Shown here piece by piece: positions 5,980 through 6,255 of a DNA stretch of 6,255 bases. Each line of letters starts with the position of its first letter. Within the stretch, counting starts at the first letter, position 1. Source of the stretch: Parvularculaceae bacterium (GTDB taxonomy: Bacteria; Pseudomonadota; Alphaproteobacteria; Caulobacterales; Parvularculaceae); NCBI GenBank assembly GCA_004213235.1, contig SHAI01000147.1, forward strand, positions 1-6,255, written 5' to 3'. A program made the translations under genes and the position numbers. Below the pieces are notes generated by a model. The model was given only the letters and a program-made list of their open reading frames with translations. It had not been told where the DNA came from and searched no databases.

Positions 5980-6255
5980 CTAACCAGCGAGCATGTCATT
6001 AATCTGGATGAGGCGTTCTTTACCGAAGAACATCTCATCGCCGATAAACATTGTCGGTAAGCCGAAAATTCCGCGTTCAACCGCTGCGGCTGTTTCATCT
6101 ATAAGGGCTTTTTTTACACCATCGCTTTGCGCTTTAGCGAGGATATCTTCCGTAGGAAGACCGCTTGCTGAAAGGGTTTCGGCGATGACATTGACATCGC
6201 CAATATTCTTCCCTTGCTCCCACATCGCAGTTTCCATGACCTCAACATATGCGTC
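5980..6255 (-). CDS. DsbA-fold protein, 2-hydroxychromene-2-carboxylate isomerase family, C-terminal part
   Basis: Only the last 91 codons are in the window; the frame is open through the right edge (it begins DAYVEVMETAMWEQGKNI), so the Met at 6237 is internal and not the start. The order of elements fits the C-terminal half of the thioredoxin-fold HCCA isomerase/DsbA-like family. First comes a helical region around AMWEQGKNIGD, then ETLSASGL…DILAKAQSDGVKKAL. The diagnostic ERGIFGLPTMFIGDEMFFGKERL follows, in which GLPT is the cis-proline loop of the thioredoxin fold. HCCA isomerases are glutathione-dependent enzymes of aromatic (naphthalene) degradation, but most genomic homologues have no known substrate, so only the family is called. 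The N-terminal active-site residue (Ser or Cys) that would separate isomerase-like from oxidoreductase-like members is outside the window. It is convergent with rho, with 11 nt between the stop codons. Confidence 0.85.
   Translation of the reverse strand, partial: DAYVEVMETAMWEQGKNIGDVNVIAETLSASGLPTEDILAKAQSDGVKKALIDETAAAVERGIFGLPTMFIGDEMFFGKERLIQINDMLAG

Overview
The window is a core chromosomal segment of an alphaproteobacterium, with GC content near 50% in the genes. Every recognised protein is a conserved housekeeping enzyme. The gene order coaE–aroE–maf–PPDK-regulator (DUF299) leftwards and hemE–hemJ–rho rightwards is the arrangement known to flank the chromosomal replication origin in Caulobacter crescentus and Rickettsia prowazekii. 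The sequence alone does not fix the genus.

Left arm (1–2512, all minus strand): a tightly packed, probably co-transcribed block. It reads, in transcription order, the pyruvate phosphate dikinase regulatory protein (GTG start at 2512), a Maf nucleotide pyrophosphatase, shikimate dehydrogenase (aroE), and the first 48 codons of dephospho-CoA kinase (coaE), which runs off the left edge. maf/aroE overlap as TGATG and aroE/coaE as ATGA, so translation is probably coupled.

Centre (2513–2948): a 436-bp gap between divergently transcribed genes, with no credible ORF. It holds four TTTCCCC motifs (a fifth lies just inside hemE), four phased copies of an ACCTT-containing repeat that resembles IHF sites, a 13-bp tandem duplication, and a 26% GC stretch containing a perfect TATAAT upstream of hemE. 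By synteny and content this is the best candidate for oriC. Consensus DnaA boxes and CtrA sites of the Caulobacter type were not found by eye, so the assignment rests mostly on synteny.

Right arm (2949–5968, plus strand): hemE (uroporphyrinogen decarboxylase) and hemJ (membrane protoporphyrinogen oxidase), two late steps of heme synthesis separated by only 19 nt, then a 244-nt leader region with promoter-like elements and a 15–16-bp repeat, then rho (transcription termination factor). At the right edge the C-terminal part of a DsbA-fold protein of the 2-hydroxychromene-2-carboxylate isomerase family lies on the minus strand, tail-to-tail with rho and 11 nt away.

The genes on both arms point away from the central gap, as expected for highly expressed genes co-directional with forks leaving an origin. 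I see no mobile element, CRISPR array, tRNA or rRNA, and no sign of a novel multi-gene system. The non-coding centre is the part worth attention.
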